Shown: one piece after another, positions 16,151 to 28,369 of the stretch | Layout of the letters: each line of letters opens with the position of its first letter | Numbering within the stretch: the first letter of the stretch is position 1 | Assembly: GCA_021850605.1 (NCBI GenBank) | Contig: JAJZLQ010000114.1 | Span: forward strand, 1-45,572 | DNA from: Actinomycetes bacterium | GTDB taxonomy: Bacteria > Actinomycetota > Acidimicrobiia > Acidimicrobiales > Acidimicrobiaceae | Length of the DNA: 45,572 nucleotides | Direction of reading: 5' to 3' | Program-made: the position numbers and the translations under genes | Notes under the pieces: generated by a model | The model's database searches: none | Told to the model about the DNA's origin: nothing | What the model saw: only the letters and a program-made list of their open reading frames with translations

Positions 16151-17560
16151 ATGCTGGCCGTGGTGGGAGGAGGGATTTCCGGCATCGCCGCCGCACTCGA
16201 GCTCTTGGAGCAGGGGATCTCGCCCGACGATCTAATGCTCGTCGAGGCCCAGGACTCGATGGGCGGCAAGATCCGCTCGATCGAGATGGCGGGCAAGCGA
16301 GTGGAGGCGGGTCCTGACGCATTTCTGACCCGGACAACCGCCGCGGCGGATTTGGCCACCAGGGTGGGCCTTGGCGAAGAGCTGGTCCGGCCACGCAGCT
16401 TCAGCGCCGCTATCTGGGCACGGGGCAAGCGGTACCCCAGCCCGGAAGGGATCATGCTCGGCGTCCCGGTATCCGTTGGCCAGTTCGTGCGCACCTCGGA
16501 GGTTTTGAGCCCGCTGGGCCGCCTCCGCGCACTCCTTGATGTCGTTCTGCCCAAGACCCCCCTCGCCGATGATGCGACCATTTCGCACCTAGTCCGCTCC
16601 CGCTTCGGACGGGAGGTCGACGAGGTGCTTGTGGACCCGATGGTTGGTGGAATCAACGCCGGATCCACCACGGTTCTCGGCCTCCGCGCGGTGGCCCCAC
16701 AACTTCTGGAGGCCTACAAGAACTCCGGCGCCCGCTCCTTGGCGCGATCGCTGGTGGCCGTCGTTCCTCCCCGCCCGCAACCCGGAGCACGCACCATTCC
16801 CTTCGCCTCCTTCGCCACCGGGCTGGATACTCTCGTTAGGGCATCCGAGGAGTATCTCGCGGCCAGAGGCGTCAGGATCCTGAAGGGCGCCCGGGTGGAA
16901 ACTATCAGCAACGGCCGCGGGGGCCTCACCCTGCAGCTGGCCGCCTCGGGGCGAAAGCGGGGTGAGCGGATTGCCCTGGCAGGTGTGATCCTGGCGATTC
17001 CCGCCCCCAGCGCCGCAGCGCTGCTCAGCGAGGCCGCGCGATCCGCATCCGCCAAGTTGGAACGAATCGACTACGCGGACGTGGCGATGACGGTGATGCG
17101 CTATCCCAAGAGTGCCTTCGCCGAACCCCTGCGGGGAAGCGGCCTCCTGGTGCCCAGAAGATTCGGCCACCTGGTCACAGCGGTGACCTTTGCGAGTCGC
17201 AAGTGGGAGCATCTGGACCTGCCGGACTCCGAGCTCCTCAGGGTCTCGGCAGGGCGCTTCGGGGATCGCCGCTTCACCCATATGGACGACACAACCCTGC
17301 AACGAGAGATCGCCGCGGAACTGACAGAGCTTATGGATCTGCGCCAGGGCCCCGCCGAGGCGACAACCTGGCGCTGGCAGGGTGCGCTCCCGCAGTACCG
17401 TCCGTTTCACAGGGAGTTGGTGGCGTCGATTCGAGGCAACCTGGCCGAGACCGGGGCCGTGGAGCTATGTGGAGCTGCCTACGACGGAGTCGGCGTACCC
17501 GCCTGCATCGCCTCGGGCACCGAGGCGGCCAAGCGTCTGGCGTCAAGGTTGACCGGCTAA
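16151..17560 (+). CDS. cgoX: Coproporphyrinogen III oxidase (HemY/CgoX type)
   Basis: An FAD-dependent oxidase that removes six electrons from the porphyrinogen. In actinobacteria this HemY-type enzyme acts on coproporphyrinogen III, which fits the HemQ gene elsewhere in the window; older annotation would call it protoporphyrinogen oxidase. The 469-residue protein begins with the FAD dinucleotide motif VVGGGISGIAAALEL and continues with MGGKIRS and GPDAFLTR. It shows DPMVGGINAGS and ends with the C-terminal FAD-binding YDGVGVPACIASGTEAA. There is no signal peptide. The start codon abuts the hemE stop. It converges 7 nt from an AIM24-like remnant. Confidence 0.93.
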   Translation: MLAVVGGGISGIAAALELLEQGISPDDLMLVEAQDSMGGKIRSIEMAGKRVEAGPDAFLTRTTAAADLATRVGLGEELVRPRSFSAAIWARGKRYPSPEGIMLGVPVSVGQFVRTSEVLSPLGRLRALLDVVLPKTPLADDATISHLVRSRFGREVDEVLVDPMVGGINAGSTTVLGLRAVAPQLLEAYKNSGARSLARSLVAVVPPRPQPGARTIPFASFATGLDTLVRASEEYLAARGVRILKGARVETISNGRGGLTLQLAASGRKRGERIALAGVILAIPAPSAAALLSEAARSASAKLERIDYADVAMTVMRYPKSAFAEPLRGSGLLVPRRFGHLVTAVTFASRKWEHLDLPDSELLRVSAGRFGDRRFTHMDDTTLQREIAAELTELMDLRQGPAEATTWRWQGALPQYRPFHRELVASIRGNLAETGAVELCGAAYDGVGVPACIASGTEAAKRLASRLTG

Positions 17561-17567
17561 CGCCGGC

Positions 17568-18037
17568 TCAGATGTTGCGACCCGGGATACCTCCGAGCGC
17601 ACCCCCCATAACACCCCCGGTTACCGCGCCACCGGCCGCCCCTTCGCCGGCGGGGTAGGGAGCGAGCGCACTGGCCAGCACGGGCAGCGGCATGTTTTGC
17701 AGCCATATGGTGCCCGGGCCTGTGAGGGAGACGAGGTAAAAGCGTCGCCCCCGAAATGGGCGTTGGGGATGCCCTGCATCCTGGTGATCTCGAAGCTAAC
17801 CGTATCCTGGAAGAGGCCAACGTGGCCAGGATGGACCAGACGACTCTGCCCGGCGGCCGGGTCGTAGGAGGTTATCTCCCCGGCCAACTCCACCCCCGCC
17901 GTGCCCTGCCCCTCCAAGCGTTCAAGCACGAACTCCTCGCCCGGATCTGGCAACATTTCGAGGACCAGCAGCGTGGTGCGCTTGACGTCAGCCTTCGCTT
18001 GGAAACCTCCCGAGGCACGGGACTCGCAACGCCTCGA
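17568..18037 (-). pseudogene. AIM24-family protein remnant with frameshift
   Basis: On the minus strand, one frame (18037 to about 17741) encodes QAKADVKRTTLLVLEM, GEEFVLERLEGQGTAGVEL, VHPGHVGLFQDTVSFEI and HFGGDAF. A second frame (about 17746 to 17568) continues with FYLVSLTGPGTIWLQNM, PLPVLASALAPYPAGEG and a Gly-rich tail ending in a stop. Together they give the C-terminal half of an AIM24-family protein. Restoring one base near 17741-17746 (GGCGACG then CTTTTAC) rejoins the frames. Upstream, a TGA at 18038-18040 ends the frame. A third frame beginning with GTG just after the disA stop (LLCPGQGIVIEAL) may be the true N-terminus after a second shift. It is either a decaying gene or has sequencing indels. 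AIM24 proteins have no firmly known bacterial role. Confidence 0.6.
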
Positions 18038-18080
18038 TCACAATACCCTGGCCCGGGCACAAGAGGTGGGCGAGCACCCC

Positions 18081-19169
18081 CTACCCAGCACCGTATTCTT
18101 CGGCCACCACCCGCGCCCACTGCGGAGAGACTCCCGGGATTGTGCAAAGCTCCTCGTAGGTGACGTCGGACAACACCTTTCCGGCCGGCAGGTTGTCCAG
18201 GATGGCGGTTCGCACCTGGAGAGGGACCTCCTGGGCGCGGGAGAGAGCGCGCATTCCGCGCACCGAGACCGGCGCCTCGTCAAAACGCGTGACCGAGCCC
18301 TCCGTGGCCAGGGCCTGGCCCCACGCCTCTGCACAGAGGGGTATGGACATAAGCCCCTTGGCCACCTTCTCTATAATCAGCAGCTCGTCTGTAGGCAAAG
18401 CGCCAAGGAACTCGATAACGGTGTCCGCCTCGTCTATCGAACACGCCCCCATGTAATCCTCAACCATGGAGCGGTAATCAAACTCGAAGCCCGTCGACAT
18501 CTCGTTCAGCTGAAGGGCCACCAATCTTCCGTCGTCACCGAGCTCGACCAGGGAGACGTCGATCTCCTCGGTGATGCGCCGCACCATCTCGTAGCGCTGC
18601 AGCACCATGACGACGTCACGGAAGTGGACGTTGCCACTCTCCTCCAGCTGGTCGAGGCGTCCGAGCAGCTCGTCCAGGCGCTGCTTGTAGCGCTCCAGGG
18701 TGGCCAGGGCCTGGTTCGACCTGGAAAGCAGGGCGGAGATCGGCGCAAGGGAGTGGCGGTAATCGGCCCGGTAGACGGTGATGATGGACTGCTCTTCGGA
18801 CACCGAGACGGTGGTTACACCCAGGCTCCTGGCCACTCGTTCTGCGGTTCGGTGGCGAGTGCCGGTCTCGGTGGTCGGCACTTTCGGGTCAGGCATCAGA
18901 TGCACGTTCGCGCGCGCGATTCGGCGGGCGTCCGAGGAGAGGATTATCGCCCCGTCCATTTTGGAAAGCTCGTATAGACGCTGGGGCGAATATTCGGTGT
19001 CCAACAGGAAGCCGCCGGTGCATATGGAAAGCACTTCGGGTCCGTCCGCAACCACGAGCAGGGCACCCATCCGCGCCTGCAGGACGCGGTCCAGGCCTCG
19101 GCGAAGGGGCGCTCCCGGTGCCACGAGCGAAAGGGTGGCAGCCATCTTCGGAGCGGACTTGGAGAACAT
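18081..19169 (-). CDS. disA: DNA integrity scanning protein DisA, diadenylate cyclase
   Basis: DisA condenses two ATP into the second messenger c-di-AMP and scans DNA for recombination intermediates, which inhibit its cyclase. The 362-residue protein has the DAC domain, with DGA at 72-74 and RHR at 105-107 (GTRHRTAER). A coiled helical linker follows (LERYKQRLDELLGRLDQLEES). The C-terminal helix-hairpin-helix DNA-binding domain has LPAGKVLSDVTYEELCTIPGVSPQWA. This length and order are standard. It follows radA by 17 nt, a linkage shared with Firmicutes. TAAATT 6 nt before the ATG suggests it also has its own leaderless promoter inside the radA end. Confidence 0.96.
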   Translation of the reverse strand: MFSKSAPKMAATLSLVAPGAPLRRGLDRVLQARMGALLVVADGPEVLSICTGGFLLDTEYSPQRLYELSKMDGAIILSSDARRIARANVHLMPDPKVPTTETGTRHRTAERVARSLGVTTVSVSEEQSIITVYRADYRHSLAPISALLSRSNQALATLERYKQRLDELLGRLDQLEESGNVHFRDVVMVLQRYEMVRRITEEIDVSLVELGDDGRLVALQLNEMSTGFEFDYRSMVEDYMGACSIDEADTVIEFLGALPTDELLIIEKVAKGLMSIPLCAEAWGQALATEGSVTRFDEAPVSVRGMRALSRAQEVPLQVRTAILDNLPAGKVLSDVTYEELCTIPGVSPQWARVVAEEYGAG

Positions 19170-19175
19170 GGCAAC

Positions 19176-19181
19176 AATTTA
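19176..19181 (-). promoter_or_regulatory. Leaderless -10 box of disA
   Basis: TAAATT lies exactly 6 nt before the disA ATG. It sits in the 17-nt radA-disA gap and gives disA a possible promoter of its own. No Shine-Dalgarno sequence is seen. Confidence 0.5.
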
Positions 19182-19186
19182 GTACG

Positions 19187-20530
19187 TCATGCCTGATGGC
19201 GACGTGAAAGGCCCATGGCCTCGAGCGCCTCTGCCAGCGTGCGCACTGATGTCCGGCGGCCGGGTGTCCCCTCGCCACCTGCCGGAGCCACAAAGCGGCC
19301 AAAACCGTGACGCCCGAGCTCCACCGACCGCTCCAACTCGCCGCGCACCTTGCGCACCTCCCCGGTCAGCCCCAGCTCGCCAAAGACCGCGGCGTCGGCG
19401 GGCACCGGCCGCTGCATGGCGCTCGACACGATGGCGGCCGCGATCGCCAAGTCCAGTCCTGGATCGTCGGAGGCGTGACCGCCAGCAATGGACATGAAGA
19501 CGTCAAACCGGTCGAGCCTCACGCCCGCAAAGTGCTCGATGAGACCGATGATGACACTGCAGCGCTGGGAGGACAGCCCGAGGAACTGCCGCTTTGGCAC
19601 CTCGCGCGGATTCGGAGTAACCAGGGCCTGGATTTCGACCAGGCGCGCCCTCGTCCCGTCACGCATGGCGGTCATAACCGACCCCGCGGCACCGGCAAGG
19701 CGATCCTCGAGCTGGGCCGCCCCGGGGTCGGGCTCGTCTTGCAGCCCCGACTCCCCCATCCTCAGAAAGCCCACCTCGGACACCTTGCCGAAGCGATTCT
19801 TCAGGCAACGGAGTGCCCGGCTCTCGTCACTCCTCTCGCCTTCCAGAACGAAAACCGCGTCAACCAGGTGTTCAAGAACCTTAGGGCCGGCAAGGCTTCC
19901 ATCTTTGGTGACGTGACTAAGAATTACCACCGTCACCCCGGATTCCTTGGCCGAGATGTTCAGAGCCTGAGCGCAGTGGCGTATCTGATTTACCGACCCG
20001 GCCTGACCACCGAGCTCAGGGTCGGTCAGAGCTTGGATCGAGTCCACCACCACCAGGGAGTATTCACTCAGAACCGCCAATACCCCGGCGAGCTCGGCGG
20101 TCATCACGACGTCCAGACCCACCGAAGCGGCTCCCAGGCGTCGAGCGCGCTCGGCTATCTGGCCCTCGGACTCCTCAGCACTCACGTAGAGCGTGCGCAA
20201 GCCGGTGCGCGAGGCGTGCGCGGCAAGGGCAAGTGCAAGCGTCGACTTGCCGATGCCAGGCTCCCCTCCGATCACAACAGTGGAGCCCGCCACCAGCCCA
20301 CCGCTCATCGCCCGATCCACCTCGCTCAGGGAGGTGGGAATCCGGGTCACCCTCGAGGCGTCAACCTCGGCGAGCGCGGTCGCCGTCGGAGCGCCGCCCG
20401 CAGTCCCACCGGGTTCGCGCAGCGCCTCGATGGCGTTCCACTCTCCGCAGACTCCACAGCGCCCAAGCCAGGTGGCGTGGCGCGCTCCGCAAGCCGTGCA
20501 GGCGAACTTCTGATCGTTTCGGCCCTTCAT
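19187..20530 (-). CDS. radA: DNA repair protein RadA (Sms)
   Basis: RadA is a RecA-like ATPase that drives branch migration and helps resolve recombination intermediates. The 447-residue protein has the N-terminal zinc finger with Cys11, Cys14, Cys25 and Cys28. Next come Walker A GEPGIGKST at 89-97, the RadA-specific KNRFG motif and a C-terminal Lon-protease-like domain (FDVFMSIAGG, DLAIAAAIVSS, FGELGLTGEVR). I start at the ATG at 20530. A TAAGGT box lies 7 nt upstream, and the zinc-finger region follows directly; the frame could extend 15 codons further. It lies between clpC and disA, as in other Gram-positive stress clusters. Confidence 0.95.
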   Translation of the reverse strand: MKGRNDQKFACTACGARHATWLGRCGVCGEWNAIEALREPGGTAGGAPTATALAEVDASRVTRIPTSLSEVDRAMSGGLVAGSTVVIGGEPGIGKSTLALALAAHASRTGLRTLYVSAEESEGQIAERARRLGAASVGLDVVMTAELAGVLAVLSEYSLVVVDSIQALTDPELGGQAGSVNQIRHCAQALNISAKESGVTVVILSHVTKDGSLAGPKVLEHLVDAVFVLEGERSDESRALRCLKNRFGKVSEVGFLRMGESGLQDEPDPGAAQLEDRLAGAAGSVMTAMRDGTRARLVEIQALVTPNPREVPKRQFLGLSSQRCSVIIGLIEHFAGVRLDRFDVFMSIAGGHASDDPGLDLAIAAAIVSSAMQRPVPADAAVFGELGLTGEVRKVRGELERSVELGRHGFGRFVAPAGGEGTPGRRTSVRTLAEALEAMGLSRRHQA

Positions 20531-20537
20531 CGCCTCG

Positions 20538-20543
20538 ACCTTA
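20538..20543 (-). promoter_or_regulatory. Leaderless -10 box of radA
   Basis: TAAGGT lies 7 nt before the ATG at 20530, supporting that start over the longer frame. Confidence 0.5.
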
Positions 20544-20580
20544 GCAAGAGGGCGTGACCGATAGGTTGGGCTCAATGGCA

Positions 20581-20607
20581 GGAGGCCGGGCGCTCGGCCC
20601 GGCCTCC
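20581..20607 (-). terminator. Hairpin terminator after clpC
   Basis: A perfect 11-bp GC stem (GGAGGCCGGGC with GCCCGGCCTCC) with a 5-nt loop lies between clpC and radA. There is no U-run on the minus strand, so it may attenuate rather than stop. It separates clpC from the radA promoter. Confidence 0.6.
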
Positions 20608-20641
20608 TTCATCATTTCCGTTATCGCCGGCAGCCGGCGGA

Positions 20642-23143
<2,502 letters not shown>

Positions 23144-23207
23144 GATTCCGCCTCCGCGCCAGGGCTGCATGAACACTCATCAGTCTAATTTCCAAATCTC
23201 TCCTCGG

Positions 23208-23225
23208 TTGATCAGTGCAGATCAA
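23208..23225 (-). promoter_or_regulatory. Dyad operator candidate upstream of clpC
   Basis: A perfect inverted repeat, TTGATC then AGTGCA then GATCAA, is centred about 75 nt upstream of the clpC start. It does not look like CIRCE. The remaining divergent region (23144-23494) holds no gene but has a run of nine T at 23442-23450. Confidence 0.4.
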
Positions 23226-23481
23226 TCAGCTTTTGCCCATGTATAACACGCATATCGCCAAATTCTTTCCGCCTCTTTCCCGCCACCAGGGGAAGTGATG
23301 GATTTCACAGAGCCCCACACTGCTTTGGCGGCCTCTTGCACGCCCCCGGCAAGCTGCCCGCTACTGGTCTCGAAATATGCATCGGTGCAGGTCAGCGGGG
23401 CTGAAAGGGCTCCGCGGCTACGCCGGGCAGGTCCTTGTGCCTTTTTTTTTCTTGCATTACAACTTCGCTGGCCGATTGTCC

Positions 23482-23487
23482 TAGCCT
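23482..23487 (+). promoter_or_regulatory. Leaderless -10 box of the polyprenyl synthase gene
   Basis: TAGCCT lies 7 nt before the GTG at 23495. It supports that start over an upstream in-frame codon at 23435. Confidence 0.5.
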
Positions 23488-23494
23488 GAGAGAG

Positions 23495-24514
23495 GTGCAA
23501 GCGCTGTCCGACATCCCTCTCGAGGGTTATCAAGAGCATATGGGGCGGCTGGAGCACCTCCTCGCGGAGTCGGTCTCTACCTCCGATCCTGTGCTCTCCG
23601 ATGTCGCCACCCACCTGATACGTGCCGGTGGCAAGCGGGTTCGCCCGACCCTCTCGATAGCCGGTGCGGCTTCGGGAGGGGCAAACATCGACGATTCGGT
23701 CCTGCTGGCCGGAGTAGCCGTCGAACTGGTGCACTTGGCCTCGCTCTACCATGACGACGTCATGGACGATGCGACCAGCCGCCGAGGCGCTCCCAGCGTC
23801 AATTCGAAATGGGGAAACCTGGTCGCCATCGTGGTCGGCGATTTTCTCCTGGCGCGGGCGGCGGGAATAGCCGCCCGGCTTGGGCAGGACGTCGCGGAGC
23901 TTCTGGCTGATACTCTCGCACGCCTCTGCGAGGGTCAGATTCTCGAGGTCAACTCCACTTTCAAGACCGAGCGAACCGTCGACCAATACTTCGACGCCAT
24001 CGCAGGCAAGACCGCCTCCCTCATGGCCACCTCGGCAAAGATCGGAGCGCTGGCGGCCGGCATCGACCGCGACGCGGCTGCCCGGCTCGAGCGGATCGGC
24101 TACCTGTTCGGGATGGTCTATCAGATCCGGGACGACGTGCTGGACATCGTGGGTACGAGTGACATGCTTGGCAAGGCACCGGCGCAGGACCTGATCGAAG
24201 GGGTGTACACCCTTCCGGCCATCTATGCGCTCGAGCAGGCCGGCGGCCAGGGGCAGTTGGTGGCAATCCTGGGACAAGGGCGCCTCCGTGGCATCACGCC
24301 CGCTGAACTGGCCATTGCGCGCCGCGAGATCGTAGTTTCCGGAGCTCTCGAGAAGAGCCTCTCGGTCGCCCGCGAATTTTCCGCCGAGGCCGAGCAAATC
24401 GCCGCTGAGGTGACAGGTCCGGTGGCGTCGTATCTCGGTTCGCTCTCCGCGCGCCTGCTCGAGGGGATAGACGCCGTGATCGAGGAGCGCCTCAGCTCCG
24501 AGTTGGCGAGCTGA
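23495..24514 (+). CDS. Polyprenyl diphosphate synthase (trans, long chain)
   Basis: This enzyme extends farnesyl- or geranylgeranyl-diphosphate with isopentenyl-diphosphate units. In a menaquinone-using actinobacterium it most likely makes the quinone side chain for the QcrB substrate. The 339-residue protein has RAGGKRVRP, the first Asp-rich motif DDVMD at 87-91 and the second DDVLD at 213-217. Small residues sit upstream of the first motif, which is typical of enzymes making long chains. The GTG start gives 44 residues before GGKR, the same spacing as in heptaprenyl synthases. It stands alone and converges on gtrA. The exact chain length cannot be read from sequence. Confidence 0.9.
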   Translation: MQALSDIPLEGYQEHMGRLEHLLAESVSTSDPVLSDVATHLIRAGGKRVRPTLSIAGAASGGANIDDSVLLAGVAVELVHLASLYHDDVMDDATSRRGAPSVNSKWGNLVAIVVGDFLLARAAGIAARLGQDVAELLADTLARLCEGQILEVNSTFKTERTVDQYFDAIAGKTASLMATSAKIGALAAGIDRDAAARLERIGYLFGMVYQIRDDVLDIVGTSDMLGKAPAQDLIEGVYTLPAIYALEQAGGQGQLVAILGQGRLRGITPAELAIARREIVVSGALEKSLSVAREFSAEAEQIAAEVTGPVASYLGSLSARLLEGIDAVIEERLSSELAS

Positions 24515-24575
24515 CCGCCAGGTCCCGCACCGGCCCGGATTAGGTGCGTTCCGGTCATCAACGGATTCCCGCGCG

Positions 24576-24615
24576 CGAAGCCTCGGACGGCTAATGCCCC
24601 TGGGCCAAGGCTTCG
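24576..24615. terminator. Bidirectional hairpin between polyprenyl synthase and gtrA
   Basis: CGAAGCCTCGG pairs with CCAAGGCTTCG, one mismatch in 11, with an 18-nt loop. It lies between two convergent genes. There is no clear U-tract. Confidence 0.45.
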
Positions 24616-24618
24616 GGT

Positions 24619-25119
24619 TCAAACTGCCTCGGAAATGTCCGATCCTGCCTCCGGCAACGCCTCCGTTGTGGCGAAAAGGAAGCGGTTGAAGATGAAGAAC
24701 TTCCCCACCCATAGAACCCCGAAGGCCGCAATGGAGGCCACGTTCACCAGCAGAGCCGTGCTCATATGGGTGTAGCCGTGCGACCGCGCGAACGTGTCGG
24801 CGGCGGCGACGGCATAGATGGAGATGCCCAGCCCGAGGAAGGCAAGGCCCCAGAATGGGAATATCTCCCTCCAAAAGTGCGACCTCCCGGTCTTTCCCCA
24901 GGCCCATGCGCGATTCATGTAATAGGCAGGTACTGCGGAGACGGCGGTGGCAATGATGTTGGAGGTGACAGCAGTGAAACGGCGCGAAACTCCGAAGAGT
25001 ACGAAGAGGACCACCTGCGCCACAATGACGGAGACCCCGGAGGTCACCGAGTAGCGAAACGCCTTTACGAAGCTGTCACTGCTTCTATACTTCTCGAATA
25101 TCCAGGAGACAAAGTTCAA
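24619..25119 (-). CDS. GtrA-family membrane protein
   Basis: A 166-residue protein with four predicted membrane helices of the GtrA family. These proteins are thought to flip polyprenyl-linked sugars or to assist cell-wall glycosylation. Typical features are FRYSVTSGVSVIVAQVVLFVLF, then NIIATAVSAVPAYYMNRAWAWG with the conserved Tyr-Asn-Arg motif, and a second hydrophobic hairpin ending in FFIFNRFLF. The start is TTG at 25119, with GAGGT about 8 nt upstream. No glycosyltransferase partner is adjacent, so its sugar is unknown. It is transcribed away from the thioesterase gene. Confidence 0.82.
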   Translation of the reverse strand: MNFVSWIFEKYRSSDSFVKAFRYSVTSGVSVIVAQVVLFVLFGVSRRFTAVTSNIIATAVSAVPAYYMNRAWAWGKTGRSHFWREIFPFWGLAFLGLGISIYAVAAADTFARSHGYTHMSTALLVNVASIAAFGVLWVGKFFIFNRFLFATTEALPEAGSDISEAV

Positions 25120-25246
25120 TGCGTTACCTCGTTGCGCCGACCGGAATCAGCTCTCGGACCGACTCGCAGCCAACCTGAGGAAGTCTAATTGCTCCAGGGC
25201 CACTGCGCCCATATCTCCAGCGCGCGCCAGGTGGCTCACCACCGCT

Positions 25247-25252
25247 TAAGCT
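25247..25252 (+). promoter_or_regulatory. Leaderless -10 box of the thioesterase gene
   Basis: TAAGCT lies 7 nt before the ATG at 25260, and there is no Shine-Dalgarno sequence. Confidence 0.5.
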
Positions 25253-25259
25253 TCCTGAC

Positions 25260-26114
25260 ATGCACGCAGCTTCGCCGCTTGAAGACCTCATCAACCTCCT
25301 CGACCTGGAGAAGATCGAAGAGAACATTTTCCGTGGCTACTCGCCGGAGGAGCACCGGATTCGGGTCTTCGGCGGGCAGGTGGCCGGTCAGGCGTTGGTG
25401 GCCGCCGGCCGCACCGTGAATCTGGGCGAGGTCCACTCCCTTCACGCATACTTCCTTCGCCCTGGAGACCCTTCGATCCCCATTATCTATCTCGTCGATC
25501 GAATCCGCGACGGCAAGTCGTTCACCACTCGGCGAGTGGTCGCCCTGCAGCGCGGCGAAGCGATCTTCAACCTCTCCGCCTCTTTTCACAAGCACGAAGA
25601 GGGCCTCGAGCACCAGACCAAGATGCCCGAAGTTCCAGAACCCGAAACTCTGCCCACCTTCCAAGAGCTCTTCGCGCCCGTCGCCAAGCGCATGGGTGAG
25701 TGGTACTCGCGCCCTCGGCCGCTGGACCAGCGCTACATCGGGGAGCCGAACATGGTCAGGACCTCCGGCCCCCGGCCCCCTCACCAACAGGTCTGGCTGC
25801 GTGCCGATGGAACCCTCCCGGACGATCCCCTTCTGCACGCCTGCGTGATCGCCTACGCCTCCGACATGATGCTGCTGGACTCGGTGATGATGCCTCACAA
25901 CATCTCTTGGGATCAGCCCGGCGTCATGGGTGCGAGCCTCGATCACGCGATGTGGTTCCACCGCAGCTTCCGGGCGGACGAATGGTTCCTGTACGACCAG
26001 GAGAGCCCCACTGCTTCGGGATCGCGCGGGCTGGCGCGAGGCCAGATCTACTCCCACGACGGCAGGCTGGTGGTCTCGGTGGTCCAAGAGGGCCTGATCC
26101 GAGTCAGTCGGTAA
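25260..26114 (+). CDS. tesB: Acyl-CoA thioesterase II (TesB)
   Basis: TesB hydrolyses medium- and long-chain acyl-CoA to free fatty acid and CoA in the cytoplasm. The 284-residue protein is a double hotdog fold. Family motifs are RVFGGQVAGQALVAA, HSLHAYFLRPGD, DRIRDGKSFTTRRVVA and WLRADG. The catalytic network is visible as Asp202 (YASDMMLLD), the SLDHAMWFHR region around 226-235, and Gln276 (VVQEGLIR). It converges with a 5-nt gap on an unknown membrane protein gene. The length and motifs are canonical. Confidence 0.93.
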   Translation: MHAASPLEDLINLLDLEKIEENIFRGYSPEEHRIRVFGGQVAGQALVAAGRTVNLGEVHSLHAYFLRPGDPSIPIIYLVDRIRDGKSFTTRRVVALQRGEAIFNLSASFHKHEEGLEHQTKMPEVPEPETLPTFQELFAPVAKRMGEWYSRPRPLDQRYIGEPNMVRTSGPRPPHQQVWLRADGTLPDDPLLHACVIAYASDMMLLDSVMMPHNISWDQPGVMGASLDHAMWFHRSFRADEWFLYDQESPTASGSRGLARGQIYSHDGRLVVSVVQEGLIRVSR

Positions 26115-26119
26115 GGCCC

Positions 26120-26761
26120 TCAGGCGGCAACGGACACCTTGGTCGTCTCGGCCTGGTCCATATTGCGCATCAAGACGCGCTCCGCAGCAAGGTAGTAGGC
26201 AGCGGAAGCCAGCGGCGGGGAGCTGATCAGGATCAAGGAGATCACCCCGCCGGCAGAAGCGGTAAAAAGCGAAACCGACAGGTTGAGAACGAAGGTCACC
26301 ATGACCAGGCGTGACGCCCATTCCGGAACCTTGTAGCCGGCCACTCCCAGTGCTGCCATGAAGATCACTCCGGCGATGTCGCGTGCAGGATCGCTGGTGT
26401 GCTCCAGGACCTGTACTGAGTGCACACTCACCAACGTCATCGCGTTGGCAACCACCAGCACGGCGGCCGCCGTCCCGAACACGCGAAGGGCGAGACGGGG
26501 CCGGACCCATGCGAAGAACGCAACCACCGCAAGAGGCACCGACCATCCGGCGATCATGCCGACCGCCTCCCAGCCGCCCGGGTTGTCCAGGGCTTCGCCG
26601 GCCATGAATACGCCTACCATCGCCGCGAAGACCCAGATAATCCCTAAACCCACACGGCGCAATGCCATCGATCTTGCCACAGGGTCGTCATGCCTTCTAA
26701 CGGCGACTGCCGTCGGCATGCCTAGAGCGGCCAGGGGAACCGCAAGGACGAGCAACCCCAT
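26120..26761 (-). CDS. Unknown multi-pass membrane protein
   Basis: I do not recognise this 213-residue protein. It has about six or seven hydrophobic segments, beginning at residue 1 (LLVLAVPLAALGMPTAVAV). Short charged loops separate them, and a polar C-terminus ends in MDQAETTKVSVAA. No catalytic or transporter motif is evident. AAGGAGAAAGG upstream of the ATG is a good ribosome binding site. The leader carries a perfect hairpin that would begin near the predicted transcription start. It is a single-gene unit between the thioesterase and citrate synthase. Confidence 0.7.
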   Translation of the reverse strand: MGLLVLAVPLAALGMPTAVAVRRHDDPVARSMALRRVGLGIIWVFAAMVGVFMAGEALDNPGGWEAVGMIAGWSVPLAVVAFFAWVRPRLALRVFGTAAAVLVVANAMTLVSVHSVQVLEHTSDPARDIAGVIFMAALGVAGYKVPEWASRLVMVTFVLNLSVSLFTASAGGVISLILISSPPLASAAYYLAAERVLMRNMDQAETTKVSVAA

Positions 26762-26787
26762 TTCGGGAGCCTTTCTCCTTGGCTAAG

Positions 26788-26820
26788 GAAGTTGCGGCAG
26801 CAACTTCTTACCCGAAACTA
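26788..26820 (-). promoter_or_regulatory. Putative promoter with hairpin at the transcript 5' end
   Basis: On the minus strand, TAGTTT at 26815-26820 is a -10-like box. It is followed about 7 nt later by a perfect 8-bp dyad (GAAGTTGC and GCAACTTC with a 4-nt loop, 26788-26807). The message would open with a stem-loop, or the dyad is an operator over +1. Confidence 0.4.
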
Positions 26821-26908
26821 GGTTCCTGGCACAGAGGGGCCCAGGGTAAAACGGCACAAAATCCCCGCCAAACGACCCGCAGATGGGCTACAGCCGGGGG
26901 TTAACCGA

Positions 26909-26936
26909 GAAGGGCGCCGGTTCCCCGGCGCCCTTC
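26909..26936 (-). terminator. Terminator of gltA
   Basis: A perfect 12-bp GC stem (GAAGGGCGCCGG with CCGGCGCCCTTC) and a TTCC tetraloop lie 25 nt after the gltA stop. No long U-run follows. Confidence 0.7.
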
Positions 26937-26960
26937 CAGGAAGTCAATTAGCCGAATGGA

Positions 26961-28229
<1,269 letters not shown>

Positions 28230-28369
28230 GAAGGTCGCCTCCTAAAAGTTCCTTCGGTTCCTAGCACCTGTCCGTCGGGCAAAACTCCCGCCCGCAGGCC
28301 CTTGCCGGTGGCACCTTGCTTGCGGTCTCCGGCGCGGGCAATACCCCACAATAGGCACACGGCGGCACA

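Noticed and set aside
23222-24907. Long minus-strand open frame (561 codons) over the polyprenyl synthase
   Set aside because: It lies antisense to a gene with both Asp-rich motifs; its translation is low-complexity and matches no family. High GC leaves antisense frames open.
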